NCBI GenBank assembly: GCA_002746535.1
Contig: NVWA01000016.1
Coordinates: forward strand, 64,001 to 128,000
Length of the DNA: 64,000 nucleotides
Reading direction: 5' to 3'
DNA from: Planctomycetota bacterium
GTDB lineage: Bacteria > Planctomycetota > GCA-2746535
In this document: positions 52,501-59,723 of the stretch, in pieces
Numbering within the stretch: the first letter of the stretch is position 1
Layout of the letters: every line of letters starts with the position of its first letter
Program-made: the position numbers and the translations under genes
Notes under the pieces: generated by a model
What the model was told of the DNA's origin: nothing
The model's database searches: none
Seen by the model: the letters and a program-made list of their open reading frames with translations, nothing else

Positions 52501-53700
52501 TATAATGTAATTGTATTGCTACTCTCAATCACATCGATCAATTTAGGGGTTTACCTTTTGGATCATAAAAAGAAATCTGACTGGAGCGCTAAACATAAAA
52601 GTATCAATAGATTTGGCAGTTATATCATCGTTCATTATTTCCAACCAACTACGCGTTATGCCAGAATCTCTTTATATATGGCCAGTACAATTTCTCTTGC
52701 AATTCAACTAATTTATTTTGCAACAAGCTATTCTTCTTTTCAAAATTCTCACATCATTTACATGCTTTTTTTACATGCGCTAACACAATTGTTATTAATC
52801 GCCTTTTTATTTCTTGAAGCTAAAAGAAGTCAAAAAGTTATTTTTATGGTTATTGCAGAATTAATATACTTCTCATTTTATATGCAGATGAGATTAGCAT
52901 TACCTGTAGCATTCAACATTATATGGGATTCCGCATATGATGTTTACTTTTTAATGATTCAATCTTTTATTGTTGTTTCTCTACATTCAATAATTCAAAA
53001 ACAAGAGTCCTATATTCAAAAACCTATCAACTTCTCAATTTTAGGGTTTCCAATCTTAACCATTATGCTTTGCATGTATTTTAATATCGATCAAAATCTT
53101 ATGATGCATACGCTACTCTTTTATTCCGGAATATTTATCTGGCAATCGTACAACGAAAGAAGTAGGTTCATACTCTCATACGCTTTTTTAGGTTTAAATG
53201 CTTATGTCTTACTACAGTTATTTCACAATCATATTCATTCAGTACAAGCCTATGTGGCTCCACTGTGCATAACTTTATTAATTTATTCTCAAATGTTTCG
53301 AGATCGTACTTCAAAAACTACTGCTAATATATTGCGAACTATATCGCTGATAGCTATTTTGGGGACATCAGGGTGGGAAATAATTGCTAAAAATTTAACA
53401 TCCCCTTCTCATCATGCCATCCTAATTATCTTATGTAGTGCCGCCATATATTTTGCTGCTGTTTTTAAAGCGAAAATTTATGCCGTCATAGGCTCAACTG
53501 TTTTTCTTTTAGACATCGGAACTATCATTTATCTGTTAGTAAAAAATCAGGATAAAAATATGATTATAATTAGTCTTGGATTATTACTAACTATTGGGGG
53601 CAGCATTCTTCTCGGAGGGTATATTTATTATCGCAAAAACGAAAAAGCTATCGACGAAAAAATAGAAAAATTAAAATCTTTGATTAAGAGATGGGATTAA
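46579..53700 (+). CDS. Giant polytopic membrane protein, 2373 residues
   Basis: A GTG start with GGAG seven bases upstream. The first 450 or so residues are soluble, charged and helical (DLHGPLIKLITKYSF, SSELKNKIFDRINSKSK). From about residue 453 onward the sequence is almost unbroken hydrophobic helices (NIFPLVASICIFIGVLSLIVAFWD, then FLAPLSFIMVSIL and so on) to residue 2350. I estimate 50 or more membrane spans by eye. A short charged tail (IDEKIEKLKSLIKRW) ends it. No pore, ATPase or glycosyltransferase motif is visible. DUF2157/DUF2339-type proteins have a similar soluble-then-many-helices plan but are much shorter. It follows marR and may be controlled by it. Confidence 0.8.
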   Translation: MTELKNLSIQLAKKYSDRPDLHGPLIKLITKYSFPQLDSKDKPSILEMAESITTIIKTIQDYDTKHQLTFFLNEVSKEAKGIVAQVLQSSDQKPIDLNFQNNALNIHPSYLESAADFKSQKVFENLSQINQEILFIKKQDRPQLNNLLNQLEKEKSNLLAKNSWLIDNLLYCITNSPLLDELPNSSELKNKIFDRINSKSKQSKDAVKEILSDLDFTPSRICDGFKHLDELKNNQGVYFIKSISELFNEYEHEIVNYLVYSNSVQSYQILSSKSLNWNNHTAALTMLNLKFPESLNQTPQKVIGERFNQHKKLVNSIEEYIQQFPLFSIVDIILNLNLDDGTTKIENIIPAPKTLTAHEFLGQRNVTPEEKSLILNTPENSDNIESIDALETKEGTISKAAKFAADILLDKPDISAIEKIPLASVKVQSEEFSRRQKDFIQNTNTIWHKHVQPFIKQNIFPLVASICIFIGVLSLIVAFWDKSPFIRYLATPLSILLAGLGLHKIGNWLYQLDEKSKTPASILKALSLFLAPLSFIMVSILSTDPEISLMVKFVATPLLAIGLLVGWRIVFKSSMNLINPIMQKPHTISLLILNGLLLLLPIYYYADNHITDNLILSKSILVLGFYLGFGFLFLKVKGILKEFYKDEAITSQLAPLFFIITTIGTYITVWGITHIRLNELPEAFTYSILVCFFGLMTYVIEFYIRRKNRLTTLSYVGTSFLILGNLLAIFNPTIRPIVLLVTASIWFYQAHHRKDERHYTISIILVLCGITSFAFYKDFPTFLFPYLIALQALSLIFTSKKFKIFKNIIPIIFYPFVIIGTLISLYFTWTQPTLQIISALGLILLSGLIIYKANQDKQIEQIHTGLLISITALPFLGLADTINKIYLGNILLFGFSMLGFLWIGLCYHYKESFLVKARSTGLFIIAIIAFCVLLVNLSFGPDPLNSDIRQYLVMAGPILLSVIFFINGFKTRSQIPVYLGLFTLVFIFPEIKNHYNIVMKSGLGSAVSMAFMLAIAYGLKHIKQLKDLDDGDMILDKTPFPLHKKDHRLFTEPLILAALVLIARTVFKSYPVNIYHGYFDNSIESADPFEIKTLFALAIQSVGLLFYTLWYKKSIFTYIGLALSFITAIHFSHFINIELIAIYMLVLFFCWEGLSYISQRKNISDNLIQSPIRNAFLLAMIAFTFILYPLYTLNDFQLPHLFAVPLYLFFIFKSYRFNISKPCLPHITILFLLCWQTFILVSTNGMSILSLMKPDSPFYLFSFIFISLWALPTYYFEFKKQESLFRYFYQSLFLPLIICLIITVHYIKMMYLPGYVQLELVTAPFTLVVATIALILLARLIRISFNWLWITLIVYALFISFIFPDISTAMIYHPIALTVLIISTNIFSFLITKFDHYFIPKIKAPLIIQKLPSTQLVLTIFGQLIKLSIVFYLIWVAPFKFTPFTTVALYLIAITSIQDAKFLKISKAFYFWLFFTFTNIYLVLALNNSFPDFRFFKHLHINHLIAIGLFISLLIAVVFDKLKFFKDNTNKSSFYLIKYVAAASIPFLIFIQYCLIRNINIPWERSVVSAALALGSALYLRYMVPDQDKQKSYGLFTFSLSISIFCIGLLILEKVMKIEMTPMIAFAILALSPFWFAIKAELNFKNNNIHNSARDAAQILLTLLMGFYVYQNIFDIFFLPGTETSMTYYFQNAFVCFIASVLMWRTHKMKGHSAIPYLSISMMLISLFFMFNNFTPINLTINPAMSCYTAIILGVIIWLNIENDQPLYNLLKNSAKLSDEEWVNIKSIIHTIVIIGSHILFLLALFEGTEDNNAALILVGLASLWSYLGISKRKTRFLHLAFFYLLLVCLIIPHTSKFIPDHLTVLLLTSMLAGLLITYQIFLKNHFIEQSHKIVKVIVTWSTLLFTIIFFISFLEIGNHKNIILTLLATSWLLVLCSPFINKNTSNVFEKMLVLSFMNLPCLILAQIFHTGLFYNVIVLLLSITSINLGVYLLDHKKKSDWSAKHKSINRFGSYIIVHYFQPTTRYARISLYMASTISLAIQLIYFATSYSSFQNSHIIYMLFLHALTQLLLIAFLFLEAKRSQKVIFMVIAELIYFSFYMQMRLALPVAFNIIWDSAYDVYFLMIQSFIVVSLHSIIQKQESYIQKPINFSILGFPILTIMLCMYFNIDQNLMMHTLLFYSGIFIWQSYNERSRFILSYAFLGLNAYVLLQLFHNHIHSVQAYVAPLCITLLIYSQMFRDRTSKTTANILRTISLIAILGTSGWEIIAKNLTSPSHHAILIILCSAAIYFAAVFKAKIYAVIGSTVFLLDIGTIIYLLVKNQDKNMIIISLGLLLTIGGSILLGGYIYYRKNEKAIDEKIEKLKSLIKRWD

Positions 53701-53705
53701 TTTTA

Positions 53706-54836
53706 TTATTCTATCTTTAAAAGCCCTTCTACTCTTTTTATAAATTGATTAACCGCAGGCCTTGGGGACATTTCTTTTTTTGGTATCGCTTTTTGTAACC
53801 AAACTCGAAAATCATTAATTCTTTTCCCAGGCGGGAAGTGGTCGCCTTTATATTCAACATATACATGCTCATACTTCAATCGTTTTAATTCTTTTACCAT
53901 TTTCCTAGGACCAGAAACGGGAATATGATCTTTATCTCCATGTAAAATATAAATCGGAACAAATTTGAATTTTTTTACAGCGGCAACAGGTATCGCTGGC
54001 ATTCCAGAAAAGCTTCCTGCTCTGGAAAATAACATCGGGTGATTAGCAACAATTGACCAAGTACCCATACCACCTCCTGATCCTCCACACAAAATAATTC
54101 TTCTTGGATCAATTCTGTAATTCATTGAAATATAGGCAATTAAATTATAAAGGTTTTCTATCTCAACAGGGTCCTGCCAGAATCTGCGACCAGTTGTCCG
54201 AGGAGCCAAATGAAAACAGCCGTTTTTAGTTACATGATGCATATGAGATGACATGGCGACAGGATTATCATCGGTGCCATGCAAGCTGATGACTATTGGG
54301 TATGATTGTTTTTTAGGATCATAATTTTTTGGGATCTTAAACATAAAAATTGCTCTAGCGTTATCCTTTAACCAAGGCGTATGCACCGTAACAACTTTTT
54401 TATTGGCCTTAGGGTGCTTAAGTGGTCTTAGCCACTGCTCCATTACACTAAGTGATGGTAAATATTCCTTAATATCTTGGCTTGCAGATTCATAAATAAG
54501 CTTTCTCTTATCGCTGGTATTTAATAAAAGAATTTTATTTTCTAAAACTACAATTTCCTCATCCACCTCGATTGTTATCGTAGGCAGAGGTTTCTTCATG
54601 GTAAAAAAAACATCGCTTTCTTTTTGTTTATTCAAAGCCTGTCTGGATTTATAAATTCCATGAACCATGCGAGCTGGAAACCGATAGAGATTTCGCCCCT
54701 TTTTAACGGTAATTAGATTACCTTTTTTAGAAACCTTACCAACATATTCTTTTCCATTTCTTAATACAACTATATCTGCTATTAAGTTATTTAATGACAT
54801 TATTAGTAGAAATAAAAATGAACTGTATTTAATCAT
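53706..54836 (-). CDS. Secreted alpha/beta-hydrolase (esterase, PHB-depolymerase-like)
   Basis: 376 residues. A signal peptide (MIKYSSFLFLLIMSLNNLIA) is followed by a short beta module (VVLRNGKEYVGKVSKKGNLI) of SH3-like type. The catalytic domain has the nucleophile in LCGGSGGGMGTW, an oxyanion strand VISLHG, an acid in ILHGDKDHIP and the His in KGDHFPPG. It resembles feruloyl esterases and poly-hydroxybutyrate depolymerases. It converges on the giant membrane protein gene and is a single unit. The substrate is unknown; a plant or algal ester is likely for such enzymes. Confidence 0.8.
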   Translation of the reverse strand: MIKYSSFLFLLIMSLNNLIADIVVLRNGKEYVGKVSKKGNLITVKKGRNLYRFPARMVHGIYKSRQALNKQKESDVFFTMKKPLPTITIEVDEEIVVLENKILLLNTSDKRKLIYESASQDIKEYLPSLSVMEQWLRPLKHPKANKKVVTVHTPWLKDNARAIFMFKIPKNYDPKKQSYPIVISLHGTDDNPVAMSSHMHHVTKNGCFHLAPRTTGRRFWQDPVEIENLYNLIAYISMNYRIDPRRIILCGGSGGGMGTWSIVANHPMLFSRAGSFSGMPAIPVAAVKKFKFVPIYILHGDKDHIPVSGPRKMVKELKRLKYEHVYVEYKGDHFPPGKRINDFRVWLQKAIPKKEMSPRPAVNQFIKRVEGLLKIE

Positions 54837-54984
54837 AGGAACTCTCCAAAATCTATAATTATAAATTAATATACAATTAGATTAATTCAATCTCAAGTTC
54901 ATAATTTCAGAAAACTGTCTGCAATATGAATTATTAAAAATAAAATTAGAAATAATTAATAAATTCTGACAGGAGACACTCCTT

Positions 54985-55530
54985 CTATGTTTTGCGAGTA
55001 TTTTTCCATTGCAAAGCTCTTTGGATTAAGTCTTTTATCAAAGCATCTTTCCCTCGCATGTATCCAATATTATCATATTCATTTTCTGCAGCAATTTTAA
55101 TTTTATGATCGCCATATTCTTTTACATCATTAGGGTGTTTTCTTAAATAATCCCGAAATATTAAATAGGCATCATTATCAGGATGGCCGTCATGACAAAC
55201 ATTAACATGCGTAACATGTTTAGTCTCAATAATTCTAGGAAAATAAAATCGACCTGCCGTACCTGGAATTATAGCATCAAGACATTCACCTCTGCATTCA
55301 AATCCAGCATGAAGCATTTGATCATAATACTCAGGTATCATGGTTCCTTTTGAAACAACACACAACATATCAATTGTTGGCTTTGCGGTCATCCCAGGAA
55401 TAGAGGTGCTTCCTATATGATAAATAGACAAAACGGTATCACCAAAAATTGTCGTTATTTCTTTTTTGGCTATTTCAAAATTAATGGGCCAGCTTTTATC
55501 ATACTCTTGAACCACCATTCGTCTTTTCAT
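54985..55530 (-). CDS. GrpB family protein (nucleotidyltransferase fold)
   Basis: 181 residues of the GrpB/dephospho-CoA-kinase-associated family: VVQEYDKSWPINFE, HIGSTSIPGMTAKPTIDM (nucleotidyltransferase GST motif and acidic pair), and HVNVCHDGHPD. The biochemical role of GrpB proteins is not firmly known. It begins three bases after the NagB-like gene, so they are one operon. Confidence 0.88.
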   Translation of the reverse strand: MKRRMVVQEYDKSWPINFEIAKKEITTIFGDTVLSIYHIGSTSIPGMTAKPTIDMLCVVSKGTMIPEYYDQMLHAGFECRGECLDAIIPGTAGRFYFPRIIETKHVTHVNVCHDGHPDNDAYLIFRDYLRKHPNDVKEYGDHKIKIAAENEYDNIGYMRGKDALIKDLIQRALQWKNTRKT

Positions 55531-55533
55531 TTT

Positions 55534-56289
55534 TTAATTCAAACATTCAGGGCAAGAATTTGTATCGACATAAAGAGTACCTTCATATTCTAATAATATA
55601 GATGCTGGTAATTCATTTGTAATTGCAGCAGTTTTAAAAAGTTTTTCAAGAATGGGTCTCTTAAGACCTAGAGGTACAATGGTATATATATTTGCCGCTG
55701 AAAATAACGCTGGTATGGTCATTGTAATTCCTTTTAAAGGTATATAACCTAGGTCCTTAAAATTAGGGTCATCCATTAATTGGATCTTAGATTGTTTTGC
55801 TAAATCAACAACTTTAACCCATTCCTCATCTTTGAAATCCGTATCAAAAGGTTCATTTAGTGCTAAATGCCCCGATGTACCTATACCTTGACAAAGGATA
55901 TCAAGATCTTCTTCCCGCAAAAGTTTTTCAAACCTTTCAGCTTCTTCTTGTGGATCAGAGGCATTATATTTTACAAGATACACCTGCTTTGGCTTAACTT
56001 TGTTATATAATTGCTGACTGGTTTGAAACCCACAAGTAAATTTTTCAGGCATGTTAACATCGTGAAAATCATCCAAGTTAAAACACACAATTCGTTGCCA
56101 ATCGATATTTTTTTCCTCTGCCAATGCATTTAAAAAAGTCATTTGACTTTCACCTGCTGCAAAGACTATTCTCAATTCATTTTTTACTTCGAGCAGTTCT
56201 CTGATTTTTATAGCCACATCTAAAGCCACTTTTGAACCTAATTCGAATTCATCTTTACTGATCAAAACGTTGGTTTTTCCATAATTCAT
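55534..56289 (-). CDS. NagB-like sugar-phosphate isomerase/deaminase
   Basis: Glucosamine-6-phosphate deaminases turn GlcN6P into fructose-6-phosphate and ammonia. The fold is recognisable from FAAGESQMTFLNAL (phosphate loop), CFNLDDFHDV (the catalytic Asp region) and GIGTSGHLALNEP. In NagB this last motif is GxGxDGHIAFNEP; here the Asp that pairs with the His is Ser, so activity or substrate may differ. The ATG at 56289 (MNYGKTN) fits the family start better than the track ATG at 56316, giving 251 residues. It is operonic with grpB. Confidence 0.7.
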   Translation of the reverse strand: MNYGKTNVLISKDEFELGSKVALDVAIKIRELLEVKNELRIVFAAGESQMTFLNALAEEKNIDWQRIVCFNLDDFHDVNMPEKFTCGFQTSQQLYNKVKPKQVYLVKYNASDPQEEAERFEKLLREEDLDILCQGIGTSGHLALNEPFDTDFKDEEWVKVVDLAKQSKIQLMDDPNFKDLGYIPLKGITMTIPALFSAANIYTIVPLGLKRPILEKLFKTAAITNELPASILLEYEGTLYVDTNSCPECLN

Positions 56290-56435
56290 TATTAATTCCA
56301 ATCTCATAAATACCAAAAAAATATCTCATAATTTTAATCATATGAAATAGATGTCAAAGATGTAACCTTCTGATATTTAAAGATTTACAACACATAAGAA
56401 CACGTAACAACACATAGAGGAAACTCACTTAAAAC

Positions 56436-56466
56436 TTGCAAATAAGGTTATCCTAGATAATATACT
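56436..56466 (+). promoter_or_regulatory. Possible promoter of the Kelch operon
   Basis: TTGCAA then 19 bases then TATACT, 29 bases before the ATG; a TATAAT lies just beyond. The spacer is long, so the exact hexamers are uncertain. Its TATACTAGT is shared with the promoter at 37660. Confidence 0.35.
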
Positions 56467-56494
56467 AGTATTATAATCTACCTTAGGAAAAAAT

Positions 56495-58624
56495 ATGAAA
56501 CCACATGTATTAATCGTATCTGTTCTTTTAAGTCTATTTATTAGTCTGTCCGTTTCAGCTGAAAAAAAGAAAAAAACGAAACCAATTCGCCTTCGCGGTC
56601 TCCATGTTAGAGGTTCTAAAATTCAATGGGGTAGTACCTGTCAAAAACCAACAGGCAAAGGATTATTATTCGGTGGTTCTGAAAATAATGATGATGGAAG
56701 ACCACACACGCAAATTTTTAAAGGCGGTAAATGGACTTCAATAGTAAAAACTTTAAGAAAAAAGAATCCATTACAAACCCACTACACCAAAACATGGTTA
56801 ATAAGAAATCAAACCAAAGATCTACTTGCCATCATAAGGAAAATTTATTTCAAAGGTCTAACGCCTAAAGATGAAAAAAAACAATTAGGATTAGTGATAA
56901 CACCTGTGCAAAATAAATTAAAAGGTGATTTAGCAAAATTAAAAGCAGCCATAGAGAAATCAAGTGCCACAGATTATAATAAGGAGGTTACGGCATTCGC
57001 ATTAAATAAAATAAAGATAGCAGAGAAAATAATTAGCCGTGACATCAGTAGCGTTTCTGCAAAATTAATTATGTCTTGGCATACATCACAAATTAATTTA
57101 GAAAAAGCGGCCATTGTCTTGGATGCCGAACCACCCGCTCGTACTTTATCACCCCTAGCATATGACTCTAAAACAGGTCTATACGTACTTTTTGGTGGAG
57201 ATCATTTTGATTATCTAACAAATGATACTTGGATCTTTGATCCAAAAAAGAAAAAATGGATGATTAAATTTATAGAAAATTCACCTTCACCAAGAGCCAA
57301 TCATAAATTAGTGGCCAGCAACGGAAAAGTTAAACTGTCTGGTGGGTATAAATATTATTCAAATATGGATTATTGCGGAGGTCAATACGTTAATATTGAT
57401 GATGAAGGTTGGACTTATGATATTGAAAAAAATACTTGGATAGGAGGAATATTAACATCAAAAGCTGGCACAAGACAATACCGCGAAAAACAATTTCATC
57501 CCAACTTTTATTTACAAGGTGAGAAGCCAAATGCTAAAATTTGGGAAGAGAAATTAAAGAATCTTCCAGTTAACGAATGGATCTTAGCTAATCCTCCCTA
57601 TCGACCAAAATTAAATAGAGACTGGGGCTTTGCAGCCTATGACCCCAATCAAGACGTCATGTTACGATGGAGTGGTGGACATTCTGCCCATGGTGGTTCT
57701 GATGTCCCCCATTATCATTTCTCTACAAATCGATGGGAATTGTCTTTCCCCGTCGAGTTCCCACTAGATTGTCTTTATAGCAATACTACTTACCCAGATG
57801 GATTTAATTTCAATCTAAGACCATGGATAACGGGGCATACCTATCAAAATTATAATTACGACCTAGCCAGTAAATTAATGGTTTTTACTCCGCGTGGGAA
57901 ATTATATTTCTACGACACAGTTAAAGGTGATTGGTTAACCAAACGAAGCGATAAACCTAAAGAAATGAAATACAATAGCTCTTTCTACACACTTACGGCA
58001 ATAACAACCCCGAAGAAAATATTTTGCTGGACAGCCCAAGGTCGAATGCTTGGTATGGATTATAGTAATTTAACCTTCAAGGCTATAAAAACAGGTGGTG
58101 AAAAACTTGGAAACGTCAAAGTTGATCGCACTACATTTTGTTATGATGCTAAAAGAAAACGAATCTTAATGATGATAGGCTCTAAAAATTATTCTGGGCA
58201 GTTACAAAGTATGGACATTAAAACTAATGTTATATCAAATATAAATCCAAAGAATTCTAAATTTGCATTCGGAATTAAACAATATGATCGAGCTTGTTAT
58301 GATAGTAAAAATGATCTTTTTTTTATCGCTGCCAACTTAAAGAACTTTGGAAAAAACACACCAACCCCTGTATATGATTGTAAAAATAATCGCTGGGCCA
58401 TGATCGACATTAAATATAAAATCAGTAAACATTGGAGTGGTCGCACAACTAGGCATTTCCCTCACGGTCATAGTGGTGGCATCATGTATGATACCAAGCG
58501 AAATTTATATTGGGGAACAGATACCAATAGTCAGGTATATATTCTTAGACTAGATCTAACTAAGTCACCACTAAAAGATTTGGAAGCTGGAAATATAATG
58601 CCTCCGCCTAAAAAGAAAAAATAA
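56495..58624 (+). CDS. Secreted Kelch-like beta-propeller protein
   Basis: 709 residues with signal peptide MKPHVLIVSVLLSLFISLSVSA. Kelch-type blades are spread through it: GKGLLFGGSENND, YDSKTGLYVLFGGDHFDYLTNDTWIFD, DQNVMLRWSGGHSAHGG-like sequence, and YDTKRNLYWGTD near the end. A charged helical insert of about 130 residues (LLAIIRKIYFKGLTPKDEKKQ) interrupts the first part. A Kelch propeller outside the cell most likely binds a polysaccharide or protein, and some are galactose-oxidase-like. I see no clear copper site. AGGA seven bases before the ATG. Next gene 14 bases on is of the same kind. Confidence 0.78.
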   Translation: MKPHVLIVSVLLSLFISLSVSAEKKKKTKPIRLRGLHVRGSKIQWGSTCQKPTGKGLLFGGSENNDDGRPHTQIFKGGKWTSIVKTLRKKNPLQTHYTKTWLIRNQTKDLLAIIRKIYFKGLTPKDEKKQLGLVITPVQNKLKGDLAKLKAAIEKSSATDYNKEVTAFALNKIKIAEKIISRDISSVSAKLIMSWHTSQINLEKAAIVLDAEPPARTLSPLAYDSKTGLYVLFGGDHFDYLTNDTWIFDPKKKKWMIKFIENSPSPRANHKLVASNGKVKLSGGYKYYSNMDYCGGQYVNIDDEGWTYDIEKNTWIGGILTSKAGTRQYREKQFHPNFYLQGEKPNAKIWEEKLKNLPVNEWILANPPYRPKLNRDWGFAAYDPNQDVMLRWSGGHSAHGGSDVPHYHFSTNRWELSFPVEFPLDCLYSNTTYPDGFNFNLRPWITGHTYQNYNYDLASKLMVFTPRGKLYFYDTVKGDWLTKRSDKPKEMKYNSSFYTLTAITTPKKIFCWTAQGRMLGMDYSNLTFKAIKTGGEKLGNVKVDRTTFCYDAKRKRILMMIGSKNYSGQLQSMDIKTNVISNINPKNSKFAFGIKQYDRACYDSKNDLFFIAANLKNFGKNTPTPVYDCKNNRWAMIDIKYKISKHWSGRTTRHFPHGHSGGIMYDTKRNLYWGTDTNSQVYILRLDLTKSPLKDLEAGNIMPPPKKKK

Positions 58625-58638
58625 ACGGGAGATTTAAC

Positions 58639-59613
58639 ATGAATAACATTTCATCTATTATTCTCAGTATCTTTTTACTGTTCATAAGCACATTTCTTTT
58701 TGCAGGTAATAAAAAGTCGGTTTTAAGCAAAACGATAAAATCAATGAAAGCAGGTGAATGGAAGAAGTTTGAATCAAAAGGTTTCAGCAAAGAATTGCTC
58801 TACTCAAGTAATAAAACAATCTTACCTTATGCAAATAAGGCCGGGTGGGATGCAAAAACCCAAACCATTCATTTTATTGGCATGTGTCACATGACTCCAC
58901 CCATGAAACATATTACTTATTCTTCAAAATCAAATTCATGGAAAGCACAACCACCTGAAGATTTTTATAAAACTAGCAAATGGTTTCATGCCTACGATAA
59001 CAGCACCGCCGGTAAAGGAATTTATTATCATAATTTTTGGGGAAGTAGTGTTTGGCAATTCGATATTGCAAAAAAAACTTGGGCACAACTACCTAAAGTA
59101 ATTAAAAAAGGTAGTCACGGTGCTTCATTAAGTTTTTTCCCAGAGATGGGAACTAAAGGCTCTCTCATTCATTTGTTTGGAAGAAATGGCATCCAAATTT
59201 TTGATTTAACCACTAAGAAATGGAGACTCAGCAAATCAAATCCAACAACTATAGGACCTTACCACAATGTATCTATGTACAATGCCAAAAGAAAAACGGT
59301 TATTCTTGGTGGCGGAAATGGATGTAATTTTTTATATGAACTAAACCCAAAAGGACAATTAACACAAACAAAAGAAGCTCCCTTCCCAATTGGTGTTAAC
59401 AGCTCAACATTTGTGATTGACCCAGCTAGTGGTGATCTTTTAATCTTTAGCAAGAAATTAGGTTTTTATTATTTAAACCTCACCAAAATAGATTCTGATT
59501 GGAAAAAAATCGAAGGCAAAAAAGGTTTAAGCGGAGTAGTCATTTCACTAGAAAATCTTGGGGCAACTATGTGGTTTAATCTGAGCGGAACATTTCTTTA
59601 TAAACATAAGTAG
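58639..59613 (+). CDS. Secreted Kelch-like protein, short
   Basis: 324 residues with signal MNNISSIILSIFLLFISTFLFA. Propeller-like blades: WKAQPPEDFYKTSKWFHAYDNSTAG, LIHLFGRNGIQIFDLTTKKW, and KTVILGGGNGCNFLYEL. It is a companion of the 709-residue protein just upstream, with a GGGAG ribosome site in the 14-base gap. Function is unknown; as a pair, they may form one extracellular binding unit. Confidence 0.72.
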   Translation: MNNISSIILSIFLLFISTFLFAGNKKSVLSKTIKSMKAGEWKKFESKGFSKELLYSSNKTILPYANKAGWDAKTQTIHFIGMCHMTPPMKHITYSSKSNSWKAQPPEDFYKTSKWFHAYDNSTAGKGIYYHNFWGSSVWQFDIAKKTWAQLPKVIKKGSHGASLSFFPEMGTKGSLIHLFGRNGIQIFDLTTKKWRLSKSNPTTIGPYHNVSMYNAKRKTVILGGGNGCNFLYELNPKGQLTQTKEAPFPIGVNSSTFVIDPASGDLLIFSKKLGFYYLNLTKIDSDWKKIEGKKGLSGVVISLENLGATMWFNLSGTFLYKHK

Positions 59614-59691
59614 ATATATATACAAACATACTTAAAAAAGAAAGTGAGACTTCCTGGCTTGCACAATACGATAAATCTTTTTTCGACTTAG

Positions 59692-59708
59692 GCCGGCAAG
59701 ATGCCGGC
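59692..59708. repeat. GC-rich REP-like hairpin
   Basis: GCCGGCA-aga-TGCCGGC, a 7-bp stem in an AT-rich genome, followed by GCACCCAGC. Its translation in one frame, GAPASCRP, is a hallmark of short palindromic repeats dispersed in many genomes. Placed between the Kelch gene and the convergent beta-helix gene, it may serve as a terminator for both. Confidence 0.6.
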
Positions 59709-59723
59709 GCACCCAGCAAAAAC

